Source: Candidatus Phycosocius spiralis
GTDB lineage: Bacteria; Pseudomonadota; Alphaproteobacteria; Caulobacterales; Aquidulcibacteraceae
DNA: 64,000 nucleotides
Direction of reading: 5' to 3'
Assembly: GCF_030158815.1 (NCBI RefSeq)
Contig: NZ_BPFZ01000004.1
Location: 62,001 to 126,000, forward strand
Positions 1 to 9,866 of the stretch are shown piece after piece (positions within the stretch are counted from its first letter, which is position 1; the number at the start of each line of letters is the position of its first letter). The translations under genes were made by a program, and so were the position numbers. Under the pieces are notes generated by a model. That model saw only the letters and a program-made list of their open reading frames with translations. It had not been told where the DNA came from and did no database searches.

Positions 1-1
1 C

Positions 2-1297
2 GATGTGCATCATCCAGAGATCGAAGAATTTCTGGAAATTCGCAAGCCATCGGGCGATTTCAACCGCAAGAGCCTAAATCTCCATCATGGTATTAATATC
101 ACCGATGCATTTATGGAAGCGGTGCGCCATGATGGTGATTTTGATTTGATCAGCCCCAAAACCAACGAGGTTGTGCGCACAATTAAAGCGCGAAAAATTT
201 GGCAGAAGATTTTAGATTTGCGCTTACAAACTGGCGAGCCATATCTCTTGTTTGTGGACACGGTCAATAAAGCCATGCCATCGCACCAGCGTAAAATGGG
301 CTTTAAAGTGCGCCAATCCAATCTGTGCAGCGAAATCATGCTCCACACTGGCAAGGATCATTTGGGCAAGGATCGAACGGCAGTATGCTGCTTATCCTCG
401 CTCAATGCCGAGACCTATATGGAATGGAAGGACGAGCCTGATTTTATTGAGGACATCTTCCGCTTCCTCGACAATGTGCTCGAAGACTTTATTCAGCGTG
501 CACCGGATGAAATGGAGCGCGCAACCTATTCGGCTTTCCGCGAACGATCTGTTGGTCTTGGTATCATGGGGCTACATTCTTTTTTGCAAGCCCAAGGGGT
601 GCCTTTTGAAAGCGCGATGGCCAAAAGCTGGAACTTGCGCATCTTTAAGCAGGTGCGCCAAGGGGCTGATGCGGCTTCCGTTAAGCTCGCGCAAGAGCGC
701 GGGCCTTGCCCCGATGCTGCCGAACAAGGCGTTATGGCGCGCTTCACCCATAAATTAGCGATCGCGCCAACCGCGTCGATTTCCATCATTTGCGGCGGGA
801 CAAGTGCTGGCATTGAGCCCATTCCCGCCAACATCTACACCCACAAGACGCTTTCGGGCTCATTCTCGGTTAAAAATCCCTATCTGGAAAAGGTGCTCGA
901 GCAAAAGGGTCTCAACACGGATGCGATTTGGACATCGATTTTAGAAAATGAAGGTTCAGTTCAGCATTTAGAATGCTTAGATGCCACGGAAAAAGCCATT
1001 TTCAAAACAGCGTTTGAGCTCGATCAGCGTTGGGTGATTGAATTGGCAGCAGACCGCACCCCCTTTATCTGTCAAGGTCAAAGCTTGAATGTCTTTATTC
1101 CAGGTGATGTCGATAAATGGGATTTGCATATGCTGCATTGGTCGGCTTGGGAGAAGGGCATCAAGAGCTTGTATTATTGCCGCTCTAAATCGATCCAGCG
1201 CGCCCAGATTGCTGGCTCTGCCAATAAAGGTGACGAGGTTGTGGATATGACCAACAGTGCCCCGACCGATTATGAGGAATGCTTGGCGTGTCAGTAA
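2..1297 (+). CDS. nrdA: Ribonucleoside-diphosphate reductase alpha subunit, class Ia (5' end outside window)
   Basis: This is the C-terminal 431 residues of the large subunit that reduces ribonucleotides to deoxyribonucleotides for DNA synthesis. The reading frame is open to the left edge, so the ATP cone and the first active-site cysteine lie outside. Visible are SNLCSEI (the thiyl-radical cysteine position of E. coli NrdA), VCCLSSLN (the partner cysteine region), the SLYYCRS tyrosine pair used in radical transfer, and a C-terminal ECLACQ tail whose CxxC-like cysteines pass electrons from thioredoxin. The YY pair and tail fit class Ia. The small subunit nrdB, commonly next to nrdA, does not follow; the next gene is convergent. 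Confidence 0.95.
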   Translation, partial: DVHHPEIEEFLEIRKPSGDFNRKSLNLHHGINITDAFMEAVRHDGDFDLISPKTNEVVRTIKARKIWQKILDLRLQTGEPYLLFVDTVNKAMPSHQRKMGFKVRQSNLCSEIMLHTGKDHLGKDRTAVCCLSSLNAETYMEWKDEPDFIEDIFRFLDNVLEDFIQRAPDEMERATYSAFRERSVGLGIMGLHSFLQAQGVPFESAMAKSWNLRIFKQVRQGADAASVKLAQERGPCPDAAEQGVMARFTHKLAIAPTASISIICGGTSAGIEPIPANIYTHKTLSGSFSVKNPYLEKVLEQKGLNTDAIWTSILENEGSVQHLECLDATEKAIFKTAFELDQRWVIELAADRTPFICQGQSLNVFIPGDVDKWDLHMLHWSAWEKGIKSLYYCRSKSIQRAQIAGSANKGDEVVDMTNSAPTDYEECLACQ

Positions 1298-1393
1298 CAA
1301 CGGCAGTATTCGCGAAAAAGGGGCTGGGCTAAGAGCGATTATGTTGAAATAAAGGGGCGGCTTGGGATTTCCGGAGGGACATGGGGGCTAACC

Positions 1394-2827
1394 TTAAGCG
1401 ACAGCACCATAGCCCATAACAGCCTTGACTTCTAAAAACTCCTCAAGGCCAAAATCACCCCATTCGCGGCCGTTGCCGGACTGCTTATAACCACCAAAGG
1501 GTGCGGCCGTATCGGTACTGGCACCATTAATATGGATCATGCCGGCACGGATTTGCTTGGCGACAGCGCGCGCATGATCCAAGTTTTCAGACTGCACATA
1601 ACCAGAGAGGCCATAGACCGTATCATTGGCCATCGCGATGGCGTCTGCTTCGGTGTCATAGGGAATGATGGTTAAAACCGGGCCGAAAATCTCTTCGCGT
1701 GCGATCGTGGTGTCATTGGTTTGGCTGACAAAAACGGTTGGGCGAACAAAATAGCCCTTGTTGAAGCCTTCAGGGCGACCCAAGCCGCCGGCAACTAAGT
1801 CCGCCTCTTTCATGCCGATTTCAATTAGGCCTTGGACCTTTTCAAATTGGCGACCATTGGCGAGCGGGCCTATCGCAAAGCGTTTGTCGCCAGCAGGGTC
1901 TGCAACCACCACGGATTCGGCGGTGGCTTTAGCAATCGCGCTGGCCTCATCCAATTTAGCGCGTGGCACAAACATGCGGGTTGGTGCATTACAGGATTGG
2001 CCCGAATTGGTCATGACCTGCATGACGCCCGACGAGACGGCTTTTTGCAGATCGGCATCTTCAAGCACGATATTGGGCGACTTGCCGCCCAATTCCTGCG
2101 CGATGCGCTTAACGGTGGGGGCGGCCCCTTTTGCAATTTCAATCCCGGCGCGAGTGGAGCCCGTAAAGGAGACAAAATCCACTTCCGGGTGGGTTGCTAA
2201 AACTGCCCCGACGCCTGGACCATCGCCATTGACGAGGTTGAACACGCCTTTAGGGACACCAGCCTCATGGATGATATCGGCCAAAATCATGGCGTCCAAA
2301 GGTGCTAATTCAGATGGTTTTAGAACCATGGTGCAGCCAGCCGCCAAAGCTGGTCCGACTTTACAGCCGATTTGGTTCATCGGCCAATTCCAAGGGGTGA
2401 TCAGGCTGCACACGCCAACCGCTTCATAGCGGATACGCGTATTGCCGCGCGAATGCTCAAAGCTAAATTCTTTGAGCGCTTTAAGCGCGCCCGCCAACTG
2501 ACCAAGCCCGGATGGGGCTTGCGCACCTGTCGCCAGCCACATTGGCGCGCCCATTTCTTGGGAGATCGCAACCGCAATCTCAGGCAGTTTTGCTGAATAA
2601 AGCGCAATGATTTTTTCAAGCAAAGCAATCCGCTCATCATAACTGGTCTCGCTATAGCTTGCGAAAGCTGCACGCGCGGCCAAAATGGCTTTCACGGCAT
2701 CGGCTTCAGCGCCTAAGGAAATCACCGCAATTGCTTCTTCTGTCGCGGGATTAATGACGTGATGGTCGCGCGGGGTGGTGGGGTTAACCCATGCACCATC
2801 GATGTAAAATTGCTTGCGTTCGATCAT
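1394..2827 (-). CDS. NAD(P)-dependent aldehyde dehydrogenase
   Basis: A 477-aa cytosolic ALDH-superfamily enzyme that oxidises an aldehyde to a carboxylate. The catalytic cysteine is Cys279 in NSGQSCN and the general base is Glu245 in QELGGKSP; PWNWP near residue 146 and FTGST near 221 mark the cofactor site. I chose the ATG at 2827 (MIERKQF), which has a GGGAG ribosome site, although the frame stays open 42 codons further upstream without family similarity. The substrate cannot be read from the sequence. It runs convergent to nrdA and divergent from pgi. Confidence 0.9.
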   Translation of the reverse strand: MIERKQFYIDGAWVNPTTPRDHHVINPATEEAIAVISLGAEADAVKAILAARAAFASYSETSYDERIALLEKIIALYSAKLPEIAVAISQEMGAPMWLATGAQAPSGLGQLAGALKALKEFSFEHSRGNTRIRYEAVGVCSLITPWNWPMNQIGCKVGPALAAGCTMVLKPSELAPLDAMILADIIHEAGVPKGVFNLVNGDGPGVGAVLATHPEVDFVSFTGSTRAGIEIAKGAAPTVKRIAQELGGKSPNIVLEDADLQKAVSSGVMQVMTNSGQSCNAPTRMFVPRAKLDEASAIAKATAESVVVADPAGDKRFAIGPLANGRQFEKVQGLIEIGMKEADLVAGGLGRPEGFNKGYFVRPTVFVSQTNDTTIAREEIFGPVLTIIPYDTEADAIAMANDTVYGLSGYVQSENLDHARAVAKQIRAGMIHINGASTDTAAPFGGYKQSGNGREWGDFGLEEFLEVKAVMGYGAVA

Positions 2828-2998
2828 GGCAGACTCCCGAGTGCTTGCTGCCCACTTGGTTGGGGCTTGATAGACGCTTTCCCATACCAACATCGCTGGA
2901 CGATGGCGAGGGAGCAAAACACGATTCTTGTGTCTTCCGACCGTGCCAATCAATCTGGCTTGTCTTATCGCTTAGCTTCTTTGCTAAAACACATTCGT

Positions 2999-3029
2999 CC
3001 AAGGCCTCGACAAGGTCGCTTAGCCTTGG
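2999..3029 (+). other. Hairpin in the pgi leader
   Basis: CCAAGGC at 2999-3005 can pair with GCCTTGG at 3023-3029 across a 17-base loop. It ends just before the AAAGGA ribosome site of pgi. It could be a chance inverted repeat or affect translation start; there is no T tract, so it is not a terminator. Confidence 0.3.
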
Positions 3030-3041
3030 CAAAGGATCGCT

Positions 3042-4664
3042 ATGACCCATTCCGATTTGCTCCGTCGCGGTGAAGCCGCTGCCAATATTTCATTGGCCAG
3101 CCTTCTGGGTGACCCCGTCCGCCATGCTCGCCTCAACACCGAAGCAAAGGGTCTATATTTTGACTTCTCGCGCGCCAAGCTCAGCCAAGCTGATTTAGAT
3201 GCTCTCTTGAGCCACGCCAAAGCTATTGGCCTTGAACAAGCGCGCACCGATCTTTTTGCTGGCAAAGCCATTAATTCGACCGAAGATCGCGCTGTCCTGC
3301 ACATGGCCCTGCGCCATCCAGCGCGCGATTTTTACGCCAAGGGCGAAGCGATCTCAGATGCTGTTCGTAGCGGTAAAGCAGCGGCAACCCGCTTTGCACA
3401 AGGCGTGCGCGCTGGCACCATCACGGCCAAGGACGGGCGGCCCTTTAAGGCCATTGTGCATTTGGGCATTGGCGGCTCTGACCTTGGGCCGCGCCTGGTT
3501 TATGAAGCCTTGGCCCCTACCCAAGGCACTGACATCACATTGCGCTTTGCTGCCAATATTGAGCCTGGCGAACTAGCAGCGGCTCTGGTTGGCCTTGATC
3601 CGCGCGAAACTTTGATTCTATGCGTCTCAAAAACCTTCACCACGATAGAAACACTCGAAAACCTCAAAGCCGCCCGGGCTTGGTTACGAGCAGGCATTGG
3701 TGCTGATGATAGCGCGCATTTGGTGGCGATCAGTGCGGCCCCGGCCAAAACAGCGCAAGCAAGCTTTGCGCCAGACCGGGTTTTTGACTTTAAAGAATGG
3801 GTGGGCGGCCGGTATTCCTTGTGGTCAGCGGTGGGTTTAAGCTGCGAGATCGCTTTGGGCTCAGAAGTGATCGAGCAAATGCATGCCGGTGCGGCCAGCA
3901 TGGACACTTTGTTTGAGACCGCTGAGTTTGACCAAAACCCCGTTGTCCTGGCAGGCTTGATTGGCTGGTGGAACCGCACATGCATGGGCTATAAGAGCCG
4001 CGCGATTATTCCTTATGCCAAACGTTTGCGACTTTTGCCCCAATTTCTGCAACAATTAGAGATGGAATCCAATGGCAAATCGGTAGGTTTAGACGGTCGG
4101 GCCGTTGCGACCTCTGGCCCGGTCGTCTGGGGTGCGGAGGGCACTAATGCCCAGCATGCTTTTTTCCAACACCTCCATCAAAGTCCAGATGTAACCCCGG
4201 TTGAATTCATTGCATTGGCCAATGATCAAGAAAATGCGCCAGAACGCACGCGCATGACCTTGGCCAATGCTTTAGCCCAAGCCGAAGCCCTTACCCATGG
4301 CAAATCCCTTAAAGAGGTCACCGATTCAATGCGCCAAGCCGGTGCCAACCCTGAACAGATTGAAGCCTTGGCACCGCACCGGGTTTTTTCAGGTAATCGG
4401 CCTTCCAGCTTTGTCTTGATGGAACAGCTTTCCCCGTTTAATTTTGGCGCTTATCTGGCCTTTTGTGAGCACCGCGCTTTTGTTGAAGGCAGGCTATGGG
4501 GGGTTAATTCCTTTGACCAGTGGGGGGTTGAGCTTGGAAAAGTGATTGCTAGCGAAATCGACCATGATCTGTGCTTGGGTGCAAGCCCACAACGCGACCC
4601 CTCTAGCACCGCGATGATTGAACGCATTCGGGCTTGGCGCGTTATTGGGGAAAATAAAATCTAG
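3042..4664 (+). CDS. pgi: Glucose-6-phosphate isomerase
   Basis: A 540-aa cytosolic enzyme that interconverts glucose 6-phosphate and fructose 6-phosphate. The hallmarks are HLGIGGSDLGPRLVYEAL, SKTFTTIETL, EMESNGKSV, the GTNAQHAFFQ stretch with the ring-opening His, and the C-terminal FDQWGVELGK with the conserved Lys. Length matches the family. The ATG at 3042 follows AAAGGA. It stands alone, divergent from the aldehyde dehydrogenase. Confidence 0.97.
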   Translation: MTHSDLLRRGEAAANISLASLLGDPVRHARLNTEAKGLYFDFSRAKLSQADLDALLSHAKAIGLEQARTDLFAGKAINSTEDRAVLHMALRHPARDFYAKGEAISDAVRSGKAAATRFAQGVRAGTITAKDGRPFKAIVHLGIGGSDLGPRLVYEALAPTQGTDITLRFAANIEPGELAAALVGLDPRETLILCVSKTFTTIETLENLKAARAWLRAGIGADDSAHLVAISAAPAKTAQASFAPDRVFDFKEWVGGRYSLWSAVGLSCEIALGSEVIEQMHAGAASMDTLFETAEFDQNPVVLAGLIGWWNRTCMGYKSRAIIPYAKRLRLLPQFLQQLEMESNGKSVGLDGRAVATSGPVVWGAEGTNAQHAFFQHLHQSPDVTPVEFIALANDQENAPERTRMTLANALAQAEALTHGKSLKEVTDSMRQAGANPEQIEALAPHRVFSGNRPSSFVLMEQLSPFNFGAYLAFCEHRAFVEGRLWGVNSFDQWGVELGKVIASEIDHDLCLGASPQRDPSSTAMIERIRAWRVIGENKI

Positions 4665-4747
4665 CTTTGGTGCACCAGCCTTGGGGCTATGGATGCAAAA
4701 CCATCAACCAAGTATACATCAGGGGGCGTCAATCACGAACAGCCGCT

Positions 4748-6172
4748 TTAGCCGAAATTTTTTAAAAATCTGATCAATTTGCGGGTTTTTTCGGAGAATA
4801 ATCGGGGGGTAAAATAAGCACCAGCAGCGCGTTTGACGATTTCGCTTCGTGTTGGATAGGGCGAGATTAAATTGGTCAATGCGCCCACTTTTTGGTTATT
4901 GGCCATCACCATCCCGACCAGTTGAATCGCCTCCCCAGCACCTTCCCCAACAATGGTCGCACCAAGGATTTTGCCACCCTTTCCGATAACAAGCTTGCAA
5001 AAGCCCGTTGTGGTGCGCTCAGTCTGGGCCCGGTCATTGTCGCTAAACTCGGCCTTGGTGACCATGACATCGCGCTTAAATTGCTGATAGGCTTCGATCT
5101 CGGTTAGGCCAATTCGGGCCAGTTCGGGCTCGCAATAGGCTACGGCGGGCATATGGGAAACCTGCGCCTTGGCTGGTGCTTTAAACAATGCATTGCGAAT
5201 AAAGACGCTGGCCTGAAAGCCTGCAGCATGGGTCAGCTGCTCTTTGCCTGCGACATCGCCAACCGCCCAGACGCGGGGATTAGATATGCTGCGCAGGTGT
5301 TGATCGGTTTCGACCCCTTTTTTGGAATAGACGACTTTAGCCTTTTCAAGGCCCAAATTCTCCACCCGCGCAGTGCGGCCTACCGCCACCAATAAGCGCT
5401 GCGCTTCCAACACCCTGCCATCCTCCAGCGTGACGCTAACTTGGTCTGTATCGCCTGTAACAATCACCGCTTTGGCCCCTTCAAGTAACTTAATGCCATC
5501 GGCTTGCAGGCTGGTGCGCACGGCTTGAACGGCTTCGGGATCTTGTGGTCCCATGATATTTGCCGCCTCAACAATGGTGACCAACGTCCCTAAACGGGCG
5601 AAAGCTTGGCCCAATTCTACCCCAACTGCACCGCCACCTAAAACAATCAAACTGTGAGGCAGAGAATCTTGAGTAAACACAGTTTCATTGGTCAAGAAGG
5701 GTGTTTCATGCAGGCCAGTGATTGGCGGTATGGCTGCGCGCGCGCCCGTTGCGATCACAAATCGGCGCGCTTTAACCCGAGCAGAGGGGCTTTCCAAAAC
5801 ATGCGGGCTGATAAAGTTTGCATGTTCACGTACAACTGAACAGCCCAAGCTTTCAAATCGCTCCTGGCTATCGATCGGAGCGATGGTCGCGATCACCCCA
5901 TCGACATGGTTGCGAACCTTGTTCCAATCCACGACGGGCTTGACATTTTTGAGACCAAATTCAGCGGCATGGCGCATGTTATGCGCAATCTTTGACGCAG
6001 CGATCAAAGATTTGGATGGCACACAGCCAGTGTTGAGGCAATCGCCACCCATTTCACCGGCTTCAAATAAAACCACCGACAAGCCAAGTTGGGCGGCCCC
6101 TGCCGCGACGGAGAGTCCAGCTGCACCCGCCCCTATAACGCAAACGTCGACGTTAAATGTTTGTTGCGTCAT
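4748..6172 (-). CDS. FAD-dependent disulfide oxidoreductase (dihydrolipoamide dehydrogenase/mercuric reductase-like)
   Basis: A 474-aa class I flavoprotein. The N-terminus carries the FAD motif GAGAAGLSVAAG, followed by the redox disulfide CLNTGCVPSK, an NAD(P)-binding GGGAVGVELG, and the second FAD motif AVGDVAG. The C-terminal dimerisation domain has YPTRSEI where dihydrolipoamide dehydrogenases have a His-Glu pair, so it is probably not the E3 of a dehydrogenase complex. The mercuric-reductase C-terminal cysteine pair and the N-terminal HMA domain are also absent. It is last in a tight operon with DUF547 and TVP38-like genes. Its ATG at 6172 overlaps the upstream stop by ATGA. This gene trio is common in bacteria, but its substrate is unknown. 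Confidence 0.85.
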   Translation of the reverse strand: MTQQTFNVDVCVIGAGAAGLSVAAGAAQLGLSVVLFEAGEMGGDCLNTGCVPSKSLIAASKIAHNMRHAAEFGLKNVKPVVDWNKVRNHVDGVIATIAPIDSQERFESLGCSVVREHANFISPHVLESPSARVKARRFVIATGARAAIPPITGLHETPFLTNETVFTQDSLPHSLIVLGGGAVGVELGQAFARLGTLVTIVEAANIMGPQDPEAVQAVRTSLQADGIKLLEGAKAVIVTGDTDQVSVTLEDGRVLEAQRLLVAVGRTARVENLGLEKAKVVYSKKGVETDQHLRSISNPRVWAVGDVAGKEQLTHAAGFQASVFIRNALFKAPAKAQVSHMPAVAYCEPELARIGLTEIEAYQQFKRDVMVTKAEFSDNDRAQTERTTTGFCKLVIGKGGKILGATIVGEGAGEAIQLVGMVMANNQKVGALTNLISPYPTRSEIVKRAAGAYFTPRLFSEKTRKLIRFLKNFG

Positions 6173-6897
6173 GATGGCTTCAACCTTGATTGAACAAATC
6201 TCCAAATGCTGGGCAATAGGGCCAAGGTGGCGAGGCCTAATAAGGGTATAAGGATTTCTGGACTATAGATGATTTTCAAATCCGGTTTTTGACCTTGTTC
6301 AAGCAGATGTTCAATGCCATTACCCAAAGAGGCATACACATAGCAACCGGGTAATATGCCAATCGCTGTAGCTAAGATGAAAGTACGCAATTGTATGCCC
6401 AAAAATCCTGCAGCCAGATTAATGCCAAAAAACGGCGCGACGGGCAATAATCGTAAGGTCAACAAATAACCAAAGGCGTTTTCCTGAAAGCCTTTTTCAA
6501 GCCGATCAATGAAGCCCCCCGCCTGCGCCCGCAGGCCATCTCCCAGTGCCGATCGCGTTGCGAAAAACAACATAGTCGCCCCAATCGTTGCTGAGGTGGA
6601 GGCTAAAGCCGTGGCAACAATTGGCCCTAAAAATGGGCCAAGCATCGGTCCAAACAAAAACCCGCCAGCAATGGTAATCCAGATTGCGCCGGGCAAAGCA
6701 ATGGTGGTTGCGAGGATATAAATCGCCACATAGCAGCCAATCACCAGCCAAGGCTTGGTTTCCACCAATAAGCGCAGATGCGCACTTTGCTGGGTTAAGA
6801 CATCTAAGGACAAATACTTGTGCCAGCCCATAGAAATGGCGAACACAAGGAGGAGCGCGATCAAGGCCAAAGGCCCAAACCTTTTTACATGCTGCAC
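6169..6897 (-). CDS. TVP38/TMEM64 (VTT/SNARE-associated) family membrane protein
   Basis: A 242-aa inner-membrane protein of the DedA-like VTT superfamily, some members of which are lipid scramblases or transporters. It has an N-terminal membrane segment (FGPLALIALLLVFAISMGW), a second near AIYILATTIALPGAIW, the family GGFLFGP glycine-rich stretch, and further hydrophobic segments at the end. The frame is open to an ATG at 6960 inside the DUF547 gene. I prefer the GTG at 6895-6897, which starts 2 bases after the upstream stop and is preceded by GGGGGAA. Position between the DUF547 and flavoprotein genes suggests a shared membrane redox role, which is inference. Confidence 0.85.
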   Translation of the reverse strand: MQHVKRFGPLALIALLLVFAISMGWHKYLSLDVLTQQSAHLRLLVETKPWLVIGCYVAIYILATTIALPGAIWITIAGGFLFGPMLGPFLGPIVATALASTSATIGATMLFFATRSALGDGLRAQAGGFIDRLEKGFQENAFGYLLTLRLLPVAPFFGINLAAGFLGIQLRTFILATAIGILPGCYVYASLGNGIEHLLEQGQKPDLKIIYSPEILIPLLGLATLALLPSIWRFVQSRLKPS

Positions 6898-6899
6898 GA

Positions 6900-7733
6900 T
6901 TAATTCCCCCAGATCGTAAGACCGTTCTTGGCCCTGCCCTTGGTCGCATTGATCGACCAATCATAATCGTAGCCTATGATGCGCACATGTGTCAGTTGGG
7001 CGCCAAGACTTGGTGCAGCATAGCGGCGAATATGGTCTAAAATCCCGGCTTGGTTATTGCCAAAATCGGATTTAAACCACTGATATATAGATGAAAGGCG
7101 CAGTTGTTTGGGGCCAACAATGCGGACCGCCCGCGCACTATTGATAAAGGTGCGCGCAGCGGCATCCAAATCGGCTTCAAGACTTGTGGCGCGCCAGCCG
7201 CGGCGTTGCAAATTCGGGCAACCTACAGAGGCGCAATTGAGGCAATAATGCACGCGCGGATCTGCCCAGTTTTTGCGTAAAATCCCATGCTCTATATCAT
7301 CGAGGGATAGGTCCATACCTTCTACGTTCACACATTTTTGCTTCCAAGGCCCAATCGACAACAAACTGGGCCTAATCTCTCGAATGGATTTGATCGGATA
7401 GAAAGAAAGCACCACTTGGAGCGTCAATGCATTATAAAGATTGGCCCAAAGTGCGAATTGATTGGGTTTAGTCAAAGATGAGATGGGCAAGGCAGCAAAG
7501 CCTGTAACCACCCCATCTAAAGCCTTTAAATCATCTTTGTTGGCTTTCCAAGCGGCATAATCGACACGGTTGATTTCTTGCGCGTCACCATGAACATAGG
7601 TGCTCAACAGTCGGTCCCAAATGGCATCGCAATCCGATTGTCCTTTAGCGGCGGATAAAGGATGAGGAGTTGTAGTCAATAGGGCGGCCCCTGCGAGGAT
7701 ATGGCGGCGCGAAATCATAATCATTCTTTTCAA
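6900..7733 (-). CDS. DUF547 domain protein with Tat-like signal
   Basis: A 277-aa protein with an N-terminal SRRHILAGAALL segment that looks like a twin-arginine export signal, then a DUF547 domain: the QFALWANLYNALTLQ region, the SIREI motif, and HYCLNCASVGCPNL with a cysteine cluster. DUF547 proteins have no well-established activity, though the domain looks like a papain/transglutaminase-type fold with a possible Cys-His site. It is first in the operon with the VTT membrane protein and the flavin oxidoreductase, and divergent from purQ. Confidence 0.85.
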   Translation of the reverse strand: MKRMIMISRRHILAGAALLTTTPHPLSAAKGQSDCDAIWDRLLSTYVHGDAQEINRVDYAAWKANKDDLKALDGVVTGFAALPISSLTKPNQFALWANLYNALTLQVVLSFYPIKSIREIRPSLLSIGPWKQKCVNVEGMDLSLDDIEHGILRKNWADPRVHYCLNCASVGCPNLQRRGWRATSLEADLDAAARTFINSARAVRIVGPKQLRLSSIYQWFKSDFGNNQAGILDHIRRYAAPSLGAQLTHVRIIGYDYDWSINATKGRAKNGLTIWGN

Positions 7734-7838
7734 TCTAACCGATTGTAACCACCCATGACAGTGAGGGGTTACAGTGACACAGTGCCATATGATCCAATGG
7801 TCTTCACCTTTCTTTCAAAACCTTTTAGGGACAAGGCT

Positions 7839-8501
7839 ATGAAAGCTGCTGTCATTATTTACCCCGGCTCAAACTGTGATCGCGACTGCAAGGTCGCTTT
7901 GAAAACCAGTATTGGGGCAGAAGTGACTATGGTCTGGCATAAGGATTCCTGCCTACCCAAGGGCTTGGACCTGATTGTTTTGCCCGGTGGGTTTTCTTAT
8001 GGCGATTATTTGCGGTGTGGCGCTATGGCGTCTTTGAGCCCAGTGACGCGTGCTGTGGTGGATGCAGCGAACGCAGGCATTCCCATCCTTGGGATTTGCA
8101 ATGGCTTTCAAGTTTTGTGTGAAACGGGCTTATTGCCGGGCGCACTTTTGCGCAACGCCAGCCTCAAATATGTTTGTAAGCCGGTTGAGCTGGAAGTGAC
8201 CAATGCCACCACCCCCTTCACGCGTGCTTTTGGAGGCAAACGCACAGCGCGCATGACCGTCGGCAATGGCGAAGGCAATTATTTTGCCGAAGATAGTGTC
8301 TTAGACCAATTAGAGCAGGAGGACCGTGTCGCTTTCCGTTATTGCGATGACGTGAACGGATCCTTGCGCAAGATCGCTGGCATTACCGATAAGAGTGGTC
8401 GGATCTTGGGCATGATGCCCCATCCTGACCGCGCTTTTGAAGCCGATTTAGGCAGCGCGGATGGCGCTTTGGTGTTTCAAAGTTTACTGAAGGCCGCTTG
8501 A
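7839..8501 (+). CDS. purQ: Phosphoribosylformylglycinamidine synthase, glutaminase subunit
   Basis: A 220-aa class I glutamine amidotransferase that supplies ammonia for the conversion of FGAR to FGAM in purine synthesis, acting with PurL and PurS. The nucleophile cysteine is in [10 protein letters not shown], and the His-Glu partners are in [25 protein letters not shown] is the typical PurQ start. I chose the ATG at 7839, preceded by AGGG, over an open upstream extension of 28 codons with no family similarity. purS and purL are not adjacent in this window. Confidence 0.95.
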   Translation: MKAAVIIYPGSNCDRDCKVALKTSIGAEVTMVWHKDSCLPKGLDLIVLPGGFSYGDYLRCGAMASLSPVTRAVVDAANAGIPILGICNGFQVLCETGLLPGALLRNASLKYVCKPVELEVTNATTPFTRAFGGKRTARMTVGNGEGNYFAEDSVLDQLEQEDRVAFRYCDDVNGSLRKIAGITDKSGRILGMMPHPDRAFEADLGSADGALVFQSLLKAA

Positions 8502-8510
8502 GGTGCCCTT

Positions 8511-8858
8511 ATGGAACAATTTGGCTATAAGATTGAACGCCGCGCCGATTGGGATCACGCTAAAGCGACGGGGGTTTATAGCGGCTCCGCTTTGGATCAG
8601 ACCGACGGCTTCATCCATCTTTCCGCCCGCCATCAAGTGCGCACTACCCTTGAGACTTGGTTTCGCGGTCAAGCGGACTTGGTATTGGCCACGATTGATT
8701 TAGGGGCCTTAGGCGACAAAGTACTTTGGGAAGCCTCTCGCGATGGCGCGCTATTTCCCCATTGCTATGGTTCGATCCCGTTTGAGGCGGTAATAGAATG
8801 CATCGATCTGTCGGTTTTGGCGTCAGGTCACCATGATATGCCGACTGATTTCCCATGA
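8511..8858 (+). CDS. DUF952 family protein
   Basis: A 115-aa cytosolic protein of the DUF952 family. The pattern is WDHAKATGVYSGSALDQTDGFIHLSA at the N-terminus with the conserved FIHLS, and FPHCYGSIP later. Structures of the family suggest a relation to ADP-ribosyl-transferring folds such as RNA 2'-phosphotransferase, but no activity is established. It follows purQ by 9 bases and its stop overlaps the pyrD start (ATGA), so the three are probably cotranscribed. Confidence 0.85.
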   Translation: MEQFGYKIERRADWDHAKATGVYSGSALDQTDGFIHLSARHQVRTTLETWFRGQADLVLATIDLGALGDKVLWEASRDGALFPHCYGSIPFEAVIECIDLSVLASGHHDMPTDFP

Positions 8859-9862
8859 TCGATCTGTATAAGGGTGCCACACTGGCACTACGCATTTTAC
8901 CTGCAGAGGCCGCCCATCAAGCCACCATCAAAGCGCTGCAATCAGGCTGGGGTCCTAAAGCGCCTAAGGATCAGCCTGAAGATGCTATCGTTTTAGCAGG
9001 CCTACAGCTTCCCAATCGCATAGGCTTAGCCGCAGGATTTGATAAAAATGCCCAAGTTCCCGATGCCATGTTGGCGGCGGGCTTTGGCTTTGTTGAGTGC
9101 GGCACCGTGACGCCAAGGCCGCAGGCGGGTAATCCAAAGCCACGCTTGTTTCGCTTGCCTGAAGACCACGCCGTCATCAATCGAATGGGCTTTAACAATG
9201 ATGGCCTGACCCCTTTTGTGAACCGTTTGCGCGCACGTTGGGCGCGGCCTGGGATTGTTGGGGCCAATATTGGGGCCAATAAGGATAGCGAGGACCGCAT
9301 CAAAGATTATGTGGAAGGTATGCGCCGGGTATGGCTGCACGCCGCCTATGTGACGATCAATATTTCCTCCCCCAATACCCCGGGCCTGCGCGCCCTTCAA
9401 ACAAAAGCGGCTTTGGAAGAATTACTGGGTGAAGTGATGGCCATGGCGGCAATCCAGACCCGTGCGCATGGCAAGCGGCCAGTTTTTCTAAAAATTGCTC
9501 CCGATTTGGATGAGGCAGAAGTGCGCGCCATTAGTGAAACCGTGATTGCTCACAAAATCGATGCCTTGATTGTCTCCAATACCACAATTGAGCGCCCAGA
9601 CATACTGGGCTCTAGCGCCCGCGGTGAAGCCGGTGGACTTTCGGGTAAGCCCTTGTTTCAAAAATCAACCCGTTTACTGGCCGAGTTTAAGGGGGCTTTA
9701 GGTGGCGCGATGCCCCTGATTGGGGTGGGTGGGGTCGCCAGTGCACAAGATGCGCAAGCCAAGTTTGAGGCAGGTGCCGACGCCATTCAGCTTTATACAG
9801 CCCTGATTTATGAAGGCCCGGGTTTGGTCCAACGGATCAAGGATGGCCTAAGAACTGGGTGA
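8855..9862 (+). CDS. pyrD: Dihydroorotate dehydrogenase (quinone), class 2
   Basis: A 335-aa membrane-associated flavoprotein that oxidises dihydroorotate to orotate with quinone as acceptor, in pyrimidine synthesis. The N-terminal helix (MIDLYKGATLALRILPAE) is the class 2 membrane/quinone element. FMN and substrate motifs are GLAAGFDKNA, NRMGFNNDG, NISSPNTPG (the class 2 catalytic serine region), SNTT and GVGGVASAQDA. It overlaps the DUF952 gene by 4 bases. Confidence 0.96.
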   Translation: MIDLYKGATLALRILPAEAAHQATIKALQSGWGPKAPKDQPEDAIVLAGLQLPNRIGLAAGFDKNAQVPDAMLAAGFGFVECGTVTPRPQAGNPKPRLFRLPEDHAVINRMGFNNDGLTPFVNRLRARWARPGIVGANIGANKDSEDRIKDYVEGMRRVWLHAAYVTINISSPNTPGLRALQTKAALEELLGEVMAMAAIQTRAHGKRPVFLKIAPDLDEAEVRAISETVIAHKIDALIVSNTTIERPDILGSSARGEAGGLSGKPLFQKSTRLLAEFKGALGGAMPLIGVGGVASAQDAQAKFEAGADAIQLYTALIYEGPGLVQRIKDGLRTG

Positions 9863-9866
9863 AGCC

